A stretch of DNA of 64,000 nucleotides from JAQGMV01 sp963828715 (lineage in GTDB: Bacteria; Pseudomonadota; Gammaproteobacteria; Burkholderiales; SG8-41), in the NCBI GenBank assembly GCA_963828715.1, contig CAWHFX010000022.1, positions 124,001-188,000 on the forward strand. The letters run 5' to 3'. Positions 33,808-42,190 of the stretch are shown in pieces. How positions within the stretch are numbered: position 1 is the first letter of the stretch; each line of letters opens with the position of its first letter. The notes under the pieces were generated by a model. That model did not search any database. It was not told where the DNA came from and saw nothing but the letters and a program-made list of their open reading frames with translations. Position numbers and translations under genes: made by a program.

Positions 33808-34440
33808 TCAATGCTGATAGAGCCCGCGCGCGAGCTCCGAGGCGAGGCGTATACCGGCTTCGCTCATGACGCTGGCAAGGTGCTTCGCCGCGCGTTCGCG
33901 TATCGGTGCGAGCACGGCCGGCAGGCGCACCGAGCGGGAAAGCACCCGGGTTTCCTGCGCGTACAGATCGAGGATGATGGAGAGCACCAGCTCGAAATCG
34001 GTTCGTTCATACGCGGACCGCAGTGCGTCACGCAGACGGCCGCCTCGTTGCCAGGCGACACAGATCCGGTACGCGGTGTCCAGCACATAGCGTATCCGCT
34101 TCGTGCGCAGGGGCTCGATTTCGTCGTAACGTATCACCACGCGCAGCGGCATTGCTTCCGTGCTCACGAGGAAGTCATCGTCGATCGCTTTCGTATCGCG
34201 GAAGAGCGTAGCGACTATCTCACGCGGAACTGGTTGTCCCACCAACGCTGCGGTCGCGGCCTGACGGATGACCAGCGCGTCCTTGCGCGCTTCCTTTGCC
34301 ACGTTCAACGCAAGCGCGGGTTCGATGTATGGAAGCGCGATGCGCAGCGGCGCCGCGCGGCGGAGCGCATCCACCGTGCGCCCGCTGAACGCCGCAAGCA
34401 CCTTTGCGTTCAGAATCGAGAGTGCGCCTGCGCGGTCCAT
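33808..34440 (-). CDS. Hypothetical protein, alpha-helical
   Basis: This 210-aa soluble protein belongs to no family I recognise. It is rich in Ala, Arg and Leu and predicted almost wholly helical, with no Cys pairs, membrane segments or signal peptide. Segments include ALRRAAPLRIALPYIEPAL, EARKDALVIRQAATAALVG and LRTKRIRYVLDTAYRICVAW. It begins at ATG 34440, 36 bp downstream of the methyltransferase gene on the same strand, so it may be in that operon under the FNR-like box at 35293. Function unknown. Confidence 0.65.
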   Translation of the reverse strand: MDRAGALSILNAKVLAAFSGRTVDALRRAAPLRIALPYIEPALALNVAKEARKDALVIRQAATAALVGQPVPREIVATLFRDTKAIDDDFLVSTEAMPLRVVIRYDEIEPLRTKRIRYVLDTAYRICVAWQRGGRLRDALRSAYERTDFELVLSIILDLYAQETRVLSRSVRLPAVLAPIRERAAKHLASVMSEAGIRLASELARGLYQH

Positions 34441-34476
34441 GGCTGCTTCGCCTCGGTGCGTGAGCGCGCCGAGCTT

Positions 34477-35235
34477 CTACCCTGCCGGTTTTGCCGAGGC
34501 GTGAAAGGCTAGCATACCCGCAAAGAGCGTTCTCACTCGGACGTCGCGGTAACCGAGCTCACGGAGCACGGTTGCAAGCTCGTCCGCGGAGTAGAACATC
34601 TCCAAGGCTTCGATGAAGTACTTCCTGCAGTTCAGGGCGGGTGGGCCGCTTCGGAACACAACCGCCGTGAACGTGAGACAGAACCTGAGATATGAGTAAT
34701 ACAGCTTTTCTACCATCGGGTTCGCTGGACGCAGCATGTCGCAATGGTAGAAGTGTCCACCAGGCTTGAGCACGCGAAGGATCTCGCCGAACACTTGCTT
34801 CACCCGAAGATGGCGCGACGCGAATTGCAGCGTCACCACATCGAAATGGTTGTCGGGGAATGGCAGCCTGTGCACGTCACCGATGTAGCTCCTTATCCTC
34901 AATCCCCGCGCGTTTGCATGCTGCTGCCCTACGTTCTGCATGGCCGCGCTGCGGTCGATCGCGTGCACGTCGAGCGTCGGCTCGCGTTCGAGTAGGCCGA
35001 TGCCGATTGCATTGGTGCCGGCACAGACGTCGAGCACTCGCTGGCCGGGCGCAAGATCGATCGTGTTCAGGAAACAACTGCGGAACCATCCCCAAAGCCC
35101 GAGGCTTGCGACGTAGTTGGCGCGGTCGTAATACGGCGCCACGTCCGCGAAGACGTCGTTCAGCTCGCGGGTCCAAACCTCGTTGAATCGCTGTTCGCGA
35201 ACGACTTCTCGCGTCGCAAGGGATGGTGGGTTCAT
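34477..35235 (-). CDS. SAM-dependent methyltransferase, UbiE/MenG-like
   Basis: This 252-aa class I methyltransferase related to the UbiE/COQ5/MenG quinone methylases has AFYDR-like ADVAPYYDRANYVASLGLWG, SAM-binding motif I VLDVCAGTNAIGIGLL (normally GGTGD), the acidic HAIDRS, YIGDVHRLPFPDNHFDVVTLQF and the post-motif HLRVKQVFGEILRVLKPGG. It may act on menaquinone or another quinone used with fumarate reductase, whose genes lie just upstream on the same strand. A perfect FNR-like box sits 58 bp before its start. The motif I change and divergent C-terminus mean UbiE itself is not certain. Confidence 0.75.
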   Translation of the reverse strand: MNPPSLATREVVREQRFNEVWTRELNDVFADVAPYYDRANYVASLGLWGWFRSCFLNTIDLAPGQRVLDVCAGTNAIGIGLLEREPTLDVHAIDRSAAMQNVGQQHANARGLRIRSYIGDVHRLPFPDNHFDVVTLQFASRHLRVKQVFGEILRVLKPGGHFYHCDMLRPANPMVEKLYYSYLRFCLTFTAVVFRSGPPALNCRKYFIEALEMFYSADELATVLRELGYRDVRVRTLFAGMLAFHASAKPAG

Positions 35236-35292
35236 CAGCGGCCTCCGTCTGATTCACAGATCGCATGCTCGCCGGGCCGCGAGTATGCGCGA

Positions 35293-35306
35293 TTGATCTA
35301 TATCAA
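35293..35306. promoter_or_regulatory. FNR/DNR-like box (perfect) upstream of the methyltransferase gene
   Basis: TTGATCTATATCAA matches TTGAT-N4-ATCAA fully. It lies in the 109-bp gap between the end of frdD and the methyltransferase start, giving this gene its own anaerobic control point. Confidence 0.8.
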
Positions 35307-35344
35307 ATTCTAGCAGTGCGCGTGCGCCGACATGCAGCCGGACA

Positions 35345-35686
35345 TCAGATTGCGAGGAGCGAGGCGAGGACGACGATGATGCCGACAGCCGCGGCGATAT
35401 AGACGAGCGCGGCGACGAGCGCGTCCTGTCGCAGGCCGAGGTCGTAGAAGGTGATGCGCAGGCGATGTGCGGCGCTCCATAGCGAGAGCGCCAACACGAC
35501 GAAGATGATGATCTTGCCGGCCGCGTGGCCGGCGAACGCTCGCAGGTTGTCGTAGGCCAGGCCGCCGGGTACATGGCCCAGCGCGGCGAGCAGAGTAAGG
35601 AGGATCAGAACAGGCGTGAGCAGAGCCGTAACAGTTCCACCCGCCGCAAATGGACCCCACACGATAGGCTTGTTGGACTTCGTCAC
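35345..35686 (-). CDS. frdD: Fumarate reductase membrane subunit D
   Basis: FrdD is one of two small hydrophobic anchors of quinol:fumarate reductase. From GTG 35686 it has about 113 aa, opening MTKSNKPIVWGPFAAGGTVTALL as FrdD proteins do, with three membrane helices and a HRLRITFYDLGL segment on the cytoplasmic side. A TTG at 35704 would add six residues, but the family pattern favours the GTG, 1 bp after the frdC stop. It is the last gene of frdABCD. Confidence 0.9.
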   Translation of the reverse strand: MTKSNKPIVWGPFAAGGTVTALLTPVLILLTLLAALGHVPGGLAYDNLRAFAGHAAGKIIIFVVLALSLWSAAHRLRITFYDLGLRQDALVAALVYIAAAVGIIVVLASLLAI

Positions 35687-35687
35687 G

Positions 35688-36092
35688 TCAGAACGCTCCA
35701 GCAATGAGTAGAAGCCCGAGCGAGATGACGATCCAGCCGACGTAATGCGCGCCAGCGATCGCCGCAGCCGGTACCGTCTTGTCGCCGATATGCATCGGCA
35801 GCGCCTTGGGCGCGAGATTGAACCACGTGAAGCTGTGGTATATCGCGAATATCAGCGCGAGCAGATGAAAAGCGATGCTCGAGGGCGTTCCAAGCGCGGC
35901 CAGAAACTGCTCGTATGCTTCCTTGCCTTGGGCGAGTCGCACGCATCCGATCACCAGGATGACCGTGTAGATGGCGATGAAGATGCACGTCACCTCACGC
36001 GCCATGTATCTGAGATAGCGCGGGTGCCGGAAAAACCAGCGTGTCCGCGATACTTCACGCGTGAAGGGTCTGCGGGTTACTTGTTCAGCCAT
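35688..36092 (-). CDS. frdC: Fumarate reductase membrane subunit C
   Basis: FrdC is an anchor subunit that, with FrdD, binds menaquinol and attaches FrdAB to the membrane. The 134-aa protein begins MAEQVTRRPFTREVSRTRWF, continues RHPRYLRYMAREVTCIFIAIY and has three membrane helices including YHSFTWFNLAPKALPM. These are recognisable FrdC features of the haem-less (type D, E. coli-like) enzyme. The frame is open upstream, but that is antisense-like overlap with frdB. The start overlaps frdB by 16 bp. Confidence 0.92.
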   Translation of the reverse strand: MAEQVTRRPFTREVSRTRWFFRHPRYLRYMAREVTCIFIAIYTVILVIGCVRLAQGKEAYEQFLAALGTPSSIAFHLLALIFAIYHSFTWFNLAPKALPMHIGDKTVPAAAIAGAHYVGWIVISLGLLLIAGAF

Positions 36093-36820
36093 GGCATCAA
36101 ATGTTCCCGGAACCAGTCGACCGTGCTTGCAATTTTGACCTGTTGAAGCGCCGCTGCCGGATCGACGTGTTTGGGGCACACCTGCGAGCATGCGCCCACG
36201 AACGTGCATTCCCAGACGCCTTCGTCCGTCGCGATTTCCTCCTGCCGCTCGTCCCTCCCGCCATCGCGGGAGTCGAGGTTGTAACGATGTGCGAGTGCGA
36301 TCACACCCGGTCCGATGAACTTGGGAATGAGGCCGTATTCCGGACACGCGGCATAGCACAACATGCAGTTGATGCACTGTGCGTACTGTTGATAGCGTTT
36401 CAGCTCCGCGGGTGTCTGCCGATACTCGCCATCTTCGATCGACTTCGGTTGTTTCGCGATCAGATACGGCTTCACGCGCGCGAGCTTGCCCATGAAGTCT
36501 TCCACCACCGTCACGAGATCGCGTTCGATCGGAAAGTGCGCGAGCGGTTCGACCCGGATGGTTTGCGGCAGGTCACGCAGGAACGCCTTGCATGAAAGCT
36601 TGGGTTCCCCGTTCACCATCATCCCGCAACTGCCACACACGGCCATGTGACATGACCACCGGTACGACAGCGTCGGATCCTGGTGCGCCTTGATGTGATT
36701 GAGTGCGTCGAGAACGACCCATTCCTCGTTATATGGAACGGTGTACTGTTGCCAGCGCGGTTCACTGTCCGTTTCCGGGTTGTAGCGAAGCACGTGAAGC
36801 TCTACGGCGCGTCCGTTCAT
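36077..36820 (-). CDS. frdB: Fumarate reductase iron-sulfur subunit
   Basis: FrdB transfers electrons from menaquinol to the flavin subunit through three clusters. The 247-aa protein has the [2Fe-2S] motif CHMAVCGSCGMMVNG, a second-cluster motif CINCMLCYAACP and a third CTFVGACSQVCPKHVDP. Its size and the E. coli-like MNGRAVELHVLRYNPETDSEP start fit FrdB rather than SdhB. It overlaps frdA by 4 bp (ATGA) and frdC by 16 bp. Confidence 0.95.
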   Translation of the reverse strand: MNGRAVELHVLRYNPETDSEPRWQQYTVPYNEEWVVLDALNHIKAHQDPTLSYRWSCHMAVCGSCGMMVNGEPKLSCKAFLRDLPQTIRVEPLAHFPIERDLVTVVEDFMGKLARVKPYLIAKQPKSIEDGEYRQTPAELKRYQQYAQCINCMLCYAACPEYGLIPKFIGPGVIALAHRYNLDSRDGGRDERQEEIATDEGVWECTFVGACSQVCPKHVDPAAALQQVKIASTVDWFREHLMPWLNK

Positions 36821-38598
36821 GATGCGAGTCCTACAGAAGCGCCGGCGTGTTTGCCCGAGTAATCACGCACACCGGGCTGCGACTTCGTGATCACCACGTC
36901 CAGATAGTCGATCCTGGGCGCTTGCGCTCCCCCATAATAGGCCAGCGTGTGCTTGAGGAAATTCGTGTCGTCGCGCTCGACGTAGTCGAGGCGCTGATGT
37001 GCGCCGCGCGACTCGCGCCGATTTGCTGCGCCCACCATCACAGCTTCGGCGCAGTCCAGCATGCAGCCGAGCTCCAGTGCCTGCAGGAGGTCGGTGTTGA
37101 AGACGTTGCTCTTGTCGTGCAGGCCGACGTTCGCATAGCGGGCCCGCATTGCAGCGATCTTTCTTACACCGTCGGCGAGCTCGTCGCCGTGGCGGTAGAT
37201 GCCCGCGCGCTGCTCCATGGTATCCATCATCTCCTGGCGCAGCCCGGCGACCGTTTCCTTTCCCGTTGCGCGATTGAACAGCTCGCGCAGTCTGGACTGT
37301 GCAGCATCCGCAAGGCGCACATGAGCAGGGGTCTTCGGACTTGCGCCGGACTGCATGTAGTCGATCGTGCTCAGTGCGGCCTGGCGTCCGAATACCAGTA
37401 TCTCCACAAGCGAATTCGAGCCGAGGCGATTCGCTCCATTGATACTCACGCAGGCACACTCGCCGGCAGCGTAAAGACCTCGCAGAGGCGTGGCGGCCTT
37501 CGCGTCCGTGTGGATGCCGCCCATCATGTAGTGAACAACAGGCCGTACCGGCACCGCGTGCGTCACCGGATCGACATTGAGATAGCTGGTGGAGAGTTCC
37601 CGCACGAAGGGCAGTCGCTCATCGATGATCTTCTCTCCCAGGTGGCGCATGTCGAGCAGCATGCACGGCCCCCACTGCGTTTCCAGCATGTTGCCTTTGC
37701 GCTCTTCCTGCCAGAAAGCTTGGCTGACCCGGTCCCGCGGACCCAATTCCATCGTCTTGAGCTGGGGCTTCCCAAGTGGGGTCTCCGGCCCCATCCCATA
37801 GTCCTGCAGAAAGCGGCGCCCGTGTTTGTTCAACAGAACGCCGCCCTCACCACGGCACGCCTCGGTCAGGAGAATGCCTGTATTCGGCAGACCTGTCGGG
37901 TGGTACTGCACGAACTCCATGTCCTTGAGCGGCACGCCTGCGCGGTAGGCGAGCGCCATACCATCGCCGGTCTTGATTGCGCCGTTTGTGGTGAAGGGAA
38001 ACATGCGTCCAGCCCCGCCTGTGGCGATGATCACCGCCCGCGCATCGAAACGGCGCAGTTGGCCGCTGCGCATTTCGAGCGCGGTCACGCCGCGGCAGCA
38101 GCCGTCTTCGACCAGAAGGTCCGTGGCGTAGAATTCGTCATAACGTGTGATCGAGGGAAACTGAAGTGAGGTTTGAAACAGCGTATGGAGAATGTGGAAG
38201 CCGGACTTGTCCGCGGCGAACCATGTGCGCTTGATTTTCATGCCCCCGAAGGGGCGGACTGCCACGGTACCGTTGTCTTCGCGATTCCAGGGACAGCCCC
38301 AGTGTTCGAGCTGAATAAGCTCCCGCGGCGCTTGTTCCACGAAGTATTCGACCGCGTCCTGGTCGCACAGCCAATCGCCGCCGCCCACAGTGTCGTTGAA
38401 ATGCTGCTCGAGGCTGTCGTCCGCCTTGATGACACCCGCGGCGCCGCCCTCCGCAGCGCACGTGTGGCTGCGCATCGGGTAAACCTTCGAAAGAAGCGCA
38501 ACACGCAGCGCGGGGTCCGCCTGGGCGAGCGTAATTGCGGCACGTAGACCCGCGCCGCCTGCGCCGATGATTACGACGTCCGCGTGGATGGTTTCCAT
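36817..38598 (-). CDS. frdA: Fumarate reductase flavoprotein subunit
   Basis: FrdA is the catalytic subunit that reduces fumarate to succinate as an anaerobic electron sink. The roughly 593-aa protein begins METIHADVVIIGAGGAGLRAA (FAD-binding Rossmann motif). The flavin-linking His lies in MRSHTCAAEGGAAG, and the active site includes FVQYHPTGLPNTGILLTEACRGEGG and the Arg-containing C-terminal capping region. I chose ATG 38598, where the family starts; the frame stays open upstream for 63 codons of non-conserved sequence. Two FNR-like boxes lie 65-125 bp upstream. Confidence 0.96.
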   Translation of the reverse strand: METIHADVVIIGAGGAGLRAAITLAQADPALRVALLSKVYPMRSHTCAAEGGAAGVIKADDSLEQHFNDTVGGGDWLCDQDAVEYFVEQAPRELIQLEHWGCPWNREDNGTVAVRPFGGMKIKRTWFAADKSGFHILHTLFQTSLQFPSITRYDEFYATDLLVEDGCCRGVTALEMRSGQLRRFDARAVIIATGGAGRMFPFTTNGAIKTGDGMALAYRAGVPLKDMEFVQYHPTGLPNTGILLTEACRGEGGVLLNKHGRRFLQDYGMGPETPLGKPQLKTMELGPRDRVSQAFWQEERKGNMLETQWGPCMLLDMRHLGEKIIDERLPFVRELSTSYLNVDPVTHAVPVRPVVHYMMGGIHTDAKAATPLRGLYAAGECACVSINGANRLGSNSLVEILVFGRQAALSTIDYMQSGASPKTPAHVRLADAAQSRLRELFNRATGKETVAGLRQEMMDTMEQRAGIYRHGDELADGVRKIAAMRARYANVGLHDKSNVFNTDLLQALELGCMLDCAEAVMVGAANRRESRGAHQRLDYVERDDTNFLKHTLAYYGGAQAPRIDYLDVVITKSQPGVRDYSGKHAGASVGLAS

Positions 38599-38661
38599 CG
38601 GAGCGGCCCTGCCCAAGTGGTTGCGTGAGGCGGATTGGAACGCATCCGCCAGGGTCATTCT

Positions 38662-38675
38662 TTGATCTGCGTCAA
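38662..38675. promoter_or_regulatory. FNR/DNR-like box A upstream of frdA
   Basis: TTGATCTGCGTCAA: left half perfect, right half GTCAA. It is 64 bp from the frdA start, on the side facing frd, in the divergent region with the CbcL-like gene. Confidence 0.65.
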
Positions 38676-38709
38676 CGTGCGCCGGTGGTCCCGCGCTGGC
38701 CCCAGGGCC

Positions 38710-38723
38710 TTGATTTGTGTCAA
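38710..38723. promoter_or_regulatory. FNR/DNR-like box B between frdA and the CbcL-like gene
   Basis: TTGATTTGTGTCAA has the same half-site pair as box A, 48 bp away. It lies 88 bp upstream of the CbcL-like start, so the two boxes could serve the two divergent operons separately. Confidence 0.65.
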
Positions 38724-38810
38724 AGTTCGCGGATGTCTGCGCAGGCACCATCGCGTGCGCAGAGGATAGCGCGGATAGAAAAACCAAACAATCTCAGGGA
38801 GCGACGACGA

Positions 38811-39386
38811 ATGACTCGAGCAGGCATACTCCGGTTTCTTCTGCTGCTGGTGTTTCTCGCGGCCGGTCGGCTCCAGGCAGCCGACTCGGCTTCGGAAAGC
38901 GCAGCACAGCCCCAGCCCATGGATAACCCGGTGTGCCTGTCGTGCCACGGAAATGAGGGATTCGCGGTCCCGGGTGCCGATGGCAAGCAGCGAGACCTCC
39001 ATGTAAACGCCGGCCGGTTTGAGAAGAGCAAGCACGGCGCGCTACCCTGCATCGGCTGCCATCAGGATATCACCGAGATCCCGCACAAGCAGGGCGTACA
39101 GCGCAAGGTTGAATGCGGCAATTGCCACGCGGACGCGGCAAAACAGGTACAGCACCTCGGTCCATGCAGCGGAAGTCGCCAAGGGCAACAACGCAGCTAC
39201 GTGCGTGACCTGTCACACCAAGCACCAGATCCAATCTCCAAAGACGGAGGCGGAGCGCGTTGCGATTCCGGAGCGCTGCGGCGCCTGCCACGTCGAGAAT
39301 TTCAGGTCCTACACCGATACGTATCATGGACAGGTGACGGAGCTCGGCTATGGGTACACCGCCAAGTGCTTCGATTGTCACTCTAA
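38811..39386 (+). CDS. CbcL-like multihaem c / cytochrome b quinol dehydrogenase, 5' part (frameshifted)
   Basis: This is the N-terminal part of a fusion between a periplasmic multihaem cytochrome and a membrane cytochrome b. It has a signal peptide (ILRFLLLLVFLAAGRLQA), then haem motifs CLSCH, CIGCH and CGNCH. Meaningful sequence ends at ADAAKQ (about 39146). Past that the frame reads nonsense to a stop at 39386, while the +1 frame continues with YSTSVHAAEVAKG, as multihaem proteins usually do. Removing one G from CAGGTACAG at 39144-39152 restores the protein. The ATG at 38811 has GGGAG upstream. It starts divergently from frdA under FNR-like boxes. Confidence 0.85.
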   Translation: MTRAGILRFLLLLVFLAAGRLQAADSASESAAQPQPMDNPVCLSCHGNEGFAVPGADGKQRDLHVNAGRFEKSKHGALPCIGCHQDITEIPHKQGVQRKVECGNCHADAAKQVQHLGPCSGSRQGQQRSYVRDLSHQAPDPISKDGGGARCDSGALRRLPRREFQVLHRYVSWTGDGARLWVHRQVLRLSL

Positions 39387-40524
39387 CCATAACATCAAGC
39401 GGGTCAGCGATCCGGCATCCACGGTTCACCCGAACAACCGGCTGAGTACGTGTCAGAGGTGCCATACGGGCGCGACGGCGGGTTTCCTCACCTTTCATCC
39501 GCACGCCAACACCCATGACTTTCGGCGCTATCCGCAGATGTGGATCGTCTCGAAGTTCATGATCGCCTTGCTCATAGGTGTCTTCACGTTCTTCTGGTCC
39601 CATTCGCTCCTCTGGTTCTATCGCGAATACAAAGACCGCAAGGAGGGCAAGTCCAGTCCGCACGTCGCCATATCCGACTTGCCAATAGCGCGAGGCAAGC
39701 AGATAAGGCGATTTGCGCCGCTATGGCGGCTTGCGCATCTGGTGTTTGCGATCAGCGTCATGACGCTGGTGCTCACCGGAATGGCGGTCTTCTATTCTCA
39801 AACGGACTGGGCTAGAGCGATCATGGCCGCGCTCGGAGGACCGCGCACGGCGGCGGTCATCCACAGGACTGCCGCGGTGACGATGTTGAGCATCTTCTTC
39901 CTGCACCTCGTGTATGTCCTGTTCTTCCGGATCATCCCGAACGCGAAGAGCTTCGACTGGTTCGGCCCTTATTCCCTGGTTCCGTCCTGGAAGGACCTGG
40001 AGCAGGCTATCGAGATGTTCCGGTGGTTTTTCGGCAAAGGGCCACGCCCTTCCTTCGATAAATGGACATACTGGGAGAAGTTCGACTATTGGGCCGTCTT
40101 CTGGGGTATGGCGATCATCGGCGGCAGCGGCCTCATGCTGTGGTTTCCGAACGCGACCGCATCCGTCCTTCCCGGCTGGGTATTCAATGTGGCCACCTTG
40201 ATTCATGGGGAAGAGGCATTTCTCGCCGCCGTGTTCCTTTTCACGGTCCATTTCTTCAACAATCATTTCAGGCCAGACAAGCTGCCGCCGCCGGACATCG
40301 TCATGTTCACCGGCAGCATGCCTGTCGAAGAGTTCAAGCGCGAACACGCACTCGAGTATGAACGACTGGTGAAATCCGGAGAGCTTCAGAAGTATCTGGT
40401 GGACGCCCCGTCGCGACCGATGACCGTGGGGTCGCGCATTCTCGGGCTGGTCCTGATCGGCTTCGGTCTCACGCTGCTCGTTCTCGTGACAACCGGTTTC
40501 ATCGTCGACCTGCGGACGGGGTGA
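39145..40524 (+). CDS. CbcL-like multihaem c / cytochrome b quinol dehydrogenase, 3' part (continuation)
   Basis: The continuation contains four more haem motifs (CVTCH, CGACH, CFDCH, CQRCH; seven in the joined protein). A cytochrome b domain with five or six membrane helices then follows from about MIALLIGVFTFFWSHSLLW onward, with His ligands suggested by RLAHLVFAIS, IHRTAAVTMLS and VHFFNNHF. The plan (periplasmic multihaem c plus di-haem b on one chain, about 570 aa) resembles CbcL of Geobacter, an inner-membrane menaquinol oxidase that feeds periplasmic and extracellular acceptors at low potential. It would be a natural electron source for the decaheme/porin conduit at 23.6 kb. A haem-sensing kinase gene follows after 28 bp. 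Confidence 0.82.
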   Translation, partial: RYSTSVHAAEVAKGNNAATCVTCHTKHQIQSPKTEAERVAIPERCGACHVENFRSYTDTYHGQVTELGYGYTAKCFDCHSNHNIKRVSDPASTVHPNNRLSTCQRCHTGATAGFLTFHPHANTHDFRRYPQMWIVSKFMIALLIGVFTFFWSHSLLWFYREYKDRKEGKSSPHVAISDLPIARGKQIRRFAPLWRLAHLVFAISVMTLVLTGMAVFYSQTDWARAIMAALGGPRTAAVIHRTAAVTMLSIFFLHLVYVLFFRIIPNAKSFDWFGPYSLVPSWKDLEQAIEMFRWFFGKGPRPSFDKWTYWEKFDYWAVFWGMAIIGGSGLMLWFPNATASVLPGWVFNVATLIHGEEAFLAAVFLFTVHFFNNHFRPDKLPPPDIVMFTGSMPVEEFKREHALEYERLVKSGELQKYLVDAPSRPMTVGSRILGLVLIGFGLTLLVLVTTGFIVDLRTG

Positions 40525-40552
40525 CCGAACTACGACCCGGTATCAAGGTACC

Positions 40553-42190
40553 ATGGCCAGGCAGACGCTCAAGTTCAGAGTTTCGCTTTACCTCGCGCTC
40601 TGCCTGACCGCCGCGCTCGCGCTCTTCACTACGCTAATCGTCAACCACGAGCGCGACGAGCTGCTGGCCGCGGCCGTGGATCAATTGAATCAGCTCTCCG
40701 AGGTGATCATCCGCAGCACGCGTTTTGCGATGCTGGAGAATCGCCGCGAGTACGTCCACAAGATCATCGAGGACGTCGCGGCCGACAAGAGCATCAACCG
40801 TATCAGGATCATCAGCAAGGAAGGCATCATCATCGATTCCACGCACTCCAGTGAAGTCGGGCTGTTGCTCGATCGCCGGGCCGAGGGGTGCCTCTCCTGT
40901 CACCAGAATAATGCGCCGCGTGAACGCATTGGAGACAACGACCGCGCACGCATTTTCACGAATGGGGACGGCGAGCGGATGCTTGCCACCATGCAGGTGA
41001 TACGTAACGAGCCTTCCTGTCACACTGCGGCCTGTCATGTTCACTTGCCCAGCCAGTCGGTGCTCGGCGTGGTAGACATCGTGTATCCACTCGCTGAGAT
41101 CGACCAGACCATTCGCTCGAGCGCAGTCCGAATCGCCGGCTATTCGCTGGGATTCGTCCTGATTGCGTCGCTCTGTGTCGGGTTGCTTGTGAACCGGTTC
41201 GTGTATGTGCCGCTGCGCGATCTCGAATCGGGCGCCAAAAAACTGGCCCGCGGCAATCTCGAGGAGCCCATTCCCGTGCGCAGTGCGGACGAGTTTGGCC
41301 AGGTGGCAGCGTCGTTCAATACCATGACGAACGCGCTTCGAGACTCGCAAACGGAGCTGCGGGATGCAGCGCGGACGCTGGAGCAGAAGGTTGAGGAAAG
41401 AACGCAGCAACTGCTCGCGGCCGAGAGCGAATCGTTGCAACGTGAGAAGCTCGCGGCGGTCGGGCTCCTCGCATCGGGTATCGCTCACGAGCTCAACAAT
41501 CCACTCACGGGCGTGCTCACCTTTTCGCACCTGATTCGGGACAAGCTGCCGCCCGGCAGCGCGGATGCCGAAGATATGGATCTCGTAATCAGCGAGACGA
41601 AGCGTTGCGCAAGCATCATTCGCAGGCTCCTCGATTTCGCACGACAGAAGCCGCCGGAGAAGAAGTTTGTCGACCTGAACAGGGTCATAGCGGAAACAGC
41701 GCGCTTTATCGAGCGCCCGGCGCAGCTCAACGATACTGCCGTCAGCATGGAACTCGCCCCCAACCTGCCGGCAGTTTGGATAGACGAGAACCAGATAAAA
41801 CAAGTAGTCATGAACATCCTCGTGAATGCACAGCAGGCCACCGAGAGCGGCGGGAAGATTACGGTGTGCACGCGCGCGTGCTTGGAGCCCATCGCCCCGG
41901 AACCCGGCGTCACGCCGGTTCGGATGGTCGAGATCGCCATCATCGATACCGGCTGCGGTATCCCGGAGCAGGACCTGCAACGCATCTTCGACCCGTTCTT
42001 CACTTCGAAGGAGGTGGGCAAGGGAACCGGCCTAGGTCTGTCGGTGAGTCATGGGATCGTCAAGGCTCACGGCGGAATGATCCGAGTCGAAAGTGTTGTG
42101 GGAAACGGATCGACCTTCAGGGTTTATTTGCCGATCCAGCCGCTCGATGAAACGCGCGAAACCGGCGCGCATGAAGGGACAGTGGTATGA
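40553..42190 (+). CDS. Membrane sensor histidine kinase with periplasmic c-type haem motifs
   Basis: This 545-aa kinase has an N-terminal membrane helix (residues 11-30) and a periplasmic sensor domain to about residue 185 with CLSCH (113-117) and CHTAACH (156-162), a CX4CH motif. A second helix (about 190-212), a HAMP linker, a dimerisation box with His312 in GIAHELNNPLTG, and a full ATPase domain (NILVNAQQA, DTGCGIP, GTGLGLSV) follow. Covalent haem in the sensor implies redox or gas sensing; this is inference. A kinase at 45905 on the other strand has the same sensor plan. It overlaps the next gene, an NtrC-type regulator, by 4 bp: a clear two-component pair downstream of the CbcL-like gene. 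Confidence 0.9.
   Translation: MARQTLKFRVSLYLALCLTAALALFTTLIVNHERDELLAAAVDQLNQLSEVIIRSTRFAMLENRREYVHKIIEDVAADKSINRIRIISKEGIIIDSTHSSEVGLLLDRRAEGCLSCHQNNAPRERIGDNDRARIFTNGDGERMLATMQVIRNEPSCHTAACHVHLPSQSVLGVVDIVYPLAEIDQTIRSSAVRIAGYSLGFVLIASLCVGLLVNRFVYVPLRDLESGAKKLARGNLEEPIPVRSADEFGQVAASFNTMTNALRDSQTELRDAARTLEQKVEERTQQLLAAESESLQREKLAAVGLLASGIAHELNNPLTGVLTFSHLIRDKLPPGSADAEDMDLVISETKRCASIIRRLLDFARQKPPEKKFVDLNRVIAETARFIERPAQLNDTAVSMELAPNLPAVWIDENQIKQVVMNILVNAQQATESGGKITVCTRACLEPIAPEPGVTPVRMVEIAIIDTGCGIPEQDLQRIFDPFFTSKEVGKGTGLGLSVSHGIVKAHGGMIRVESVVGNGSTFRVYLPIQPLDETRETGAHEGTVV

Noticed and set aside
34477..35235. Methyltransferase considered as RquA (rhodoquinone synthesis) because it adjoins fumarate reductase
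   Set aside because: It lacks the N-terminal WWAYVHP-type segment I associate with RquA and looks closer to UbiE/MenG.
36847..38169. 440-codon open frame antisense to frdA
   Set aside because: frdA is unmistakable on the other strand; the antisense frame has no recognisable family features.
25750..39152. Programmed +1 frameshifting at CAGGTACAG
   Set aside because: There is no slippery codon pair, stop-codon context or stimulatory structure that I can see, and other genes in the window have similar one-base breaks at unrelated sequences.
40634..41980. 448-codon open frame antisense to the haem-motif kinase
   Set aside because: The kinase motifs on the plus strand are complete; the antisense frame is a codon-usage shadow.
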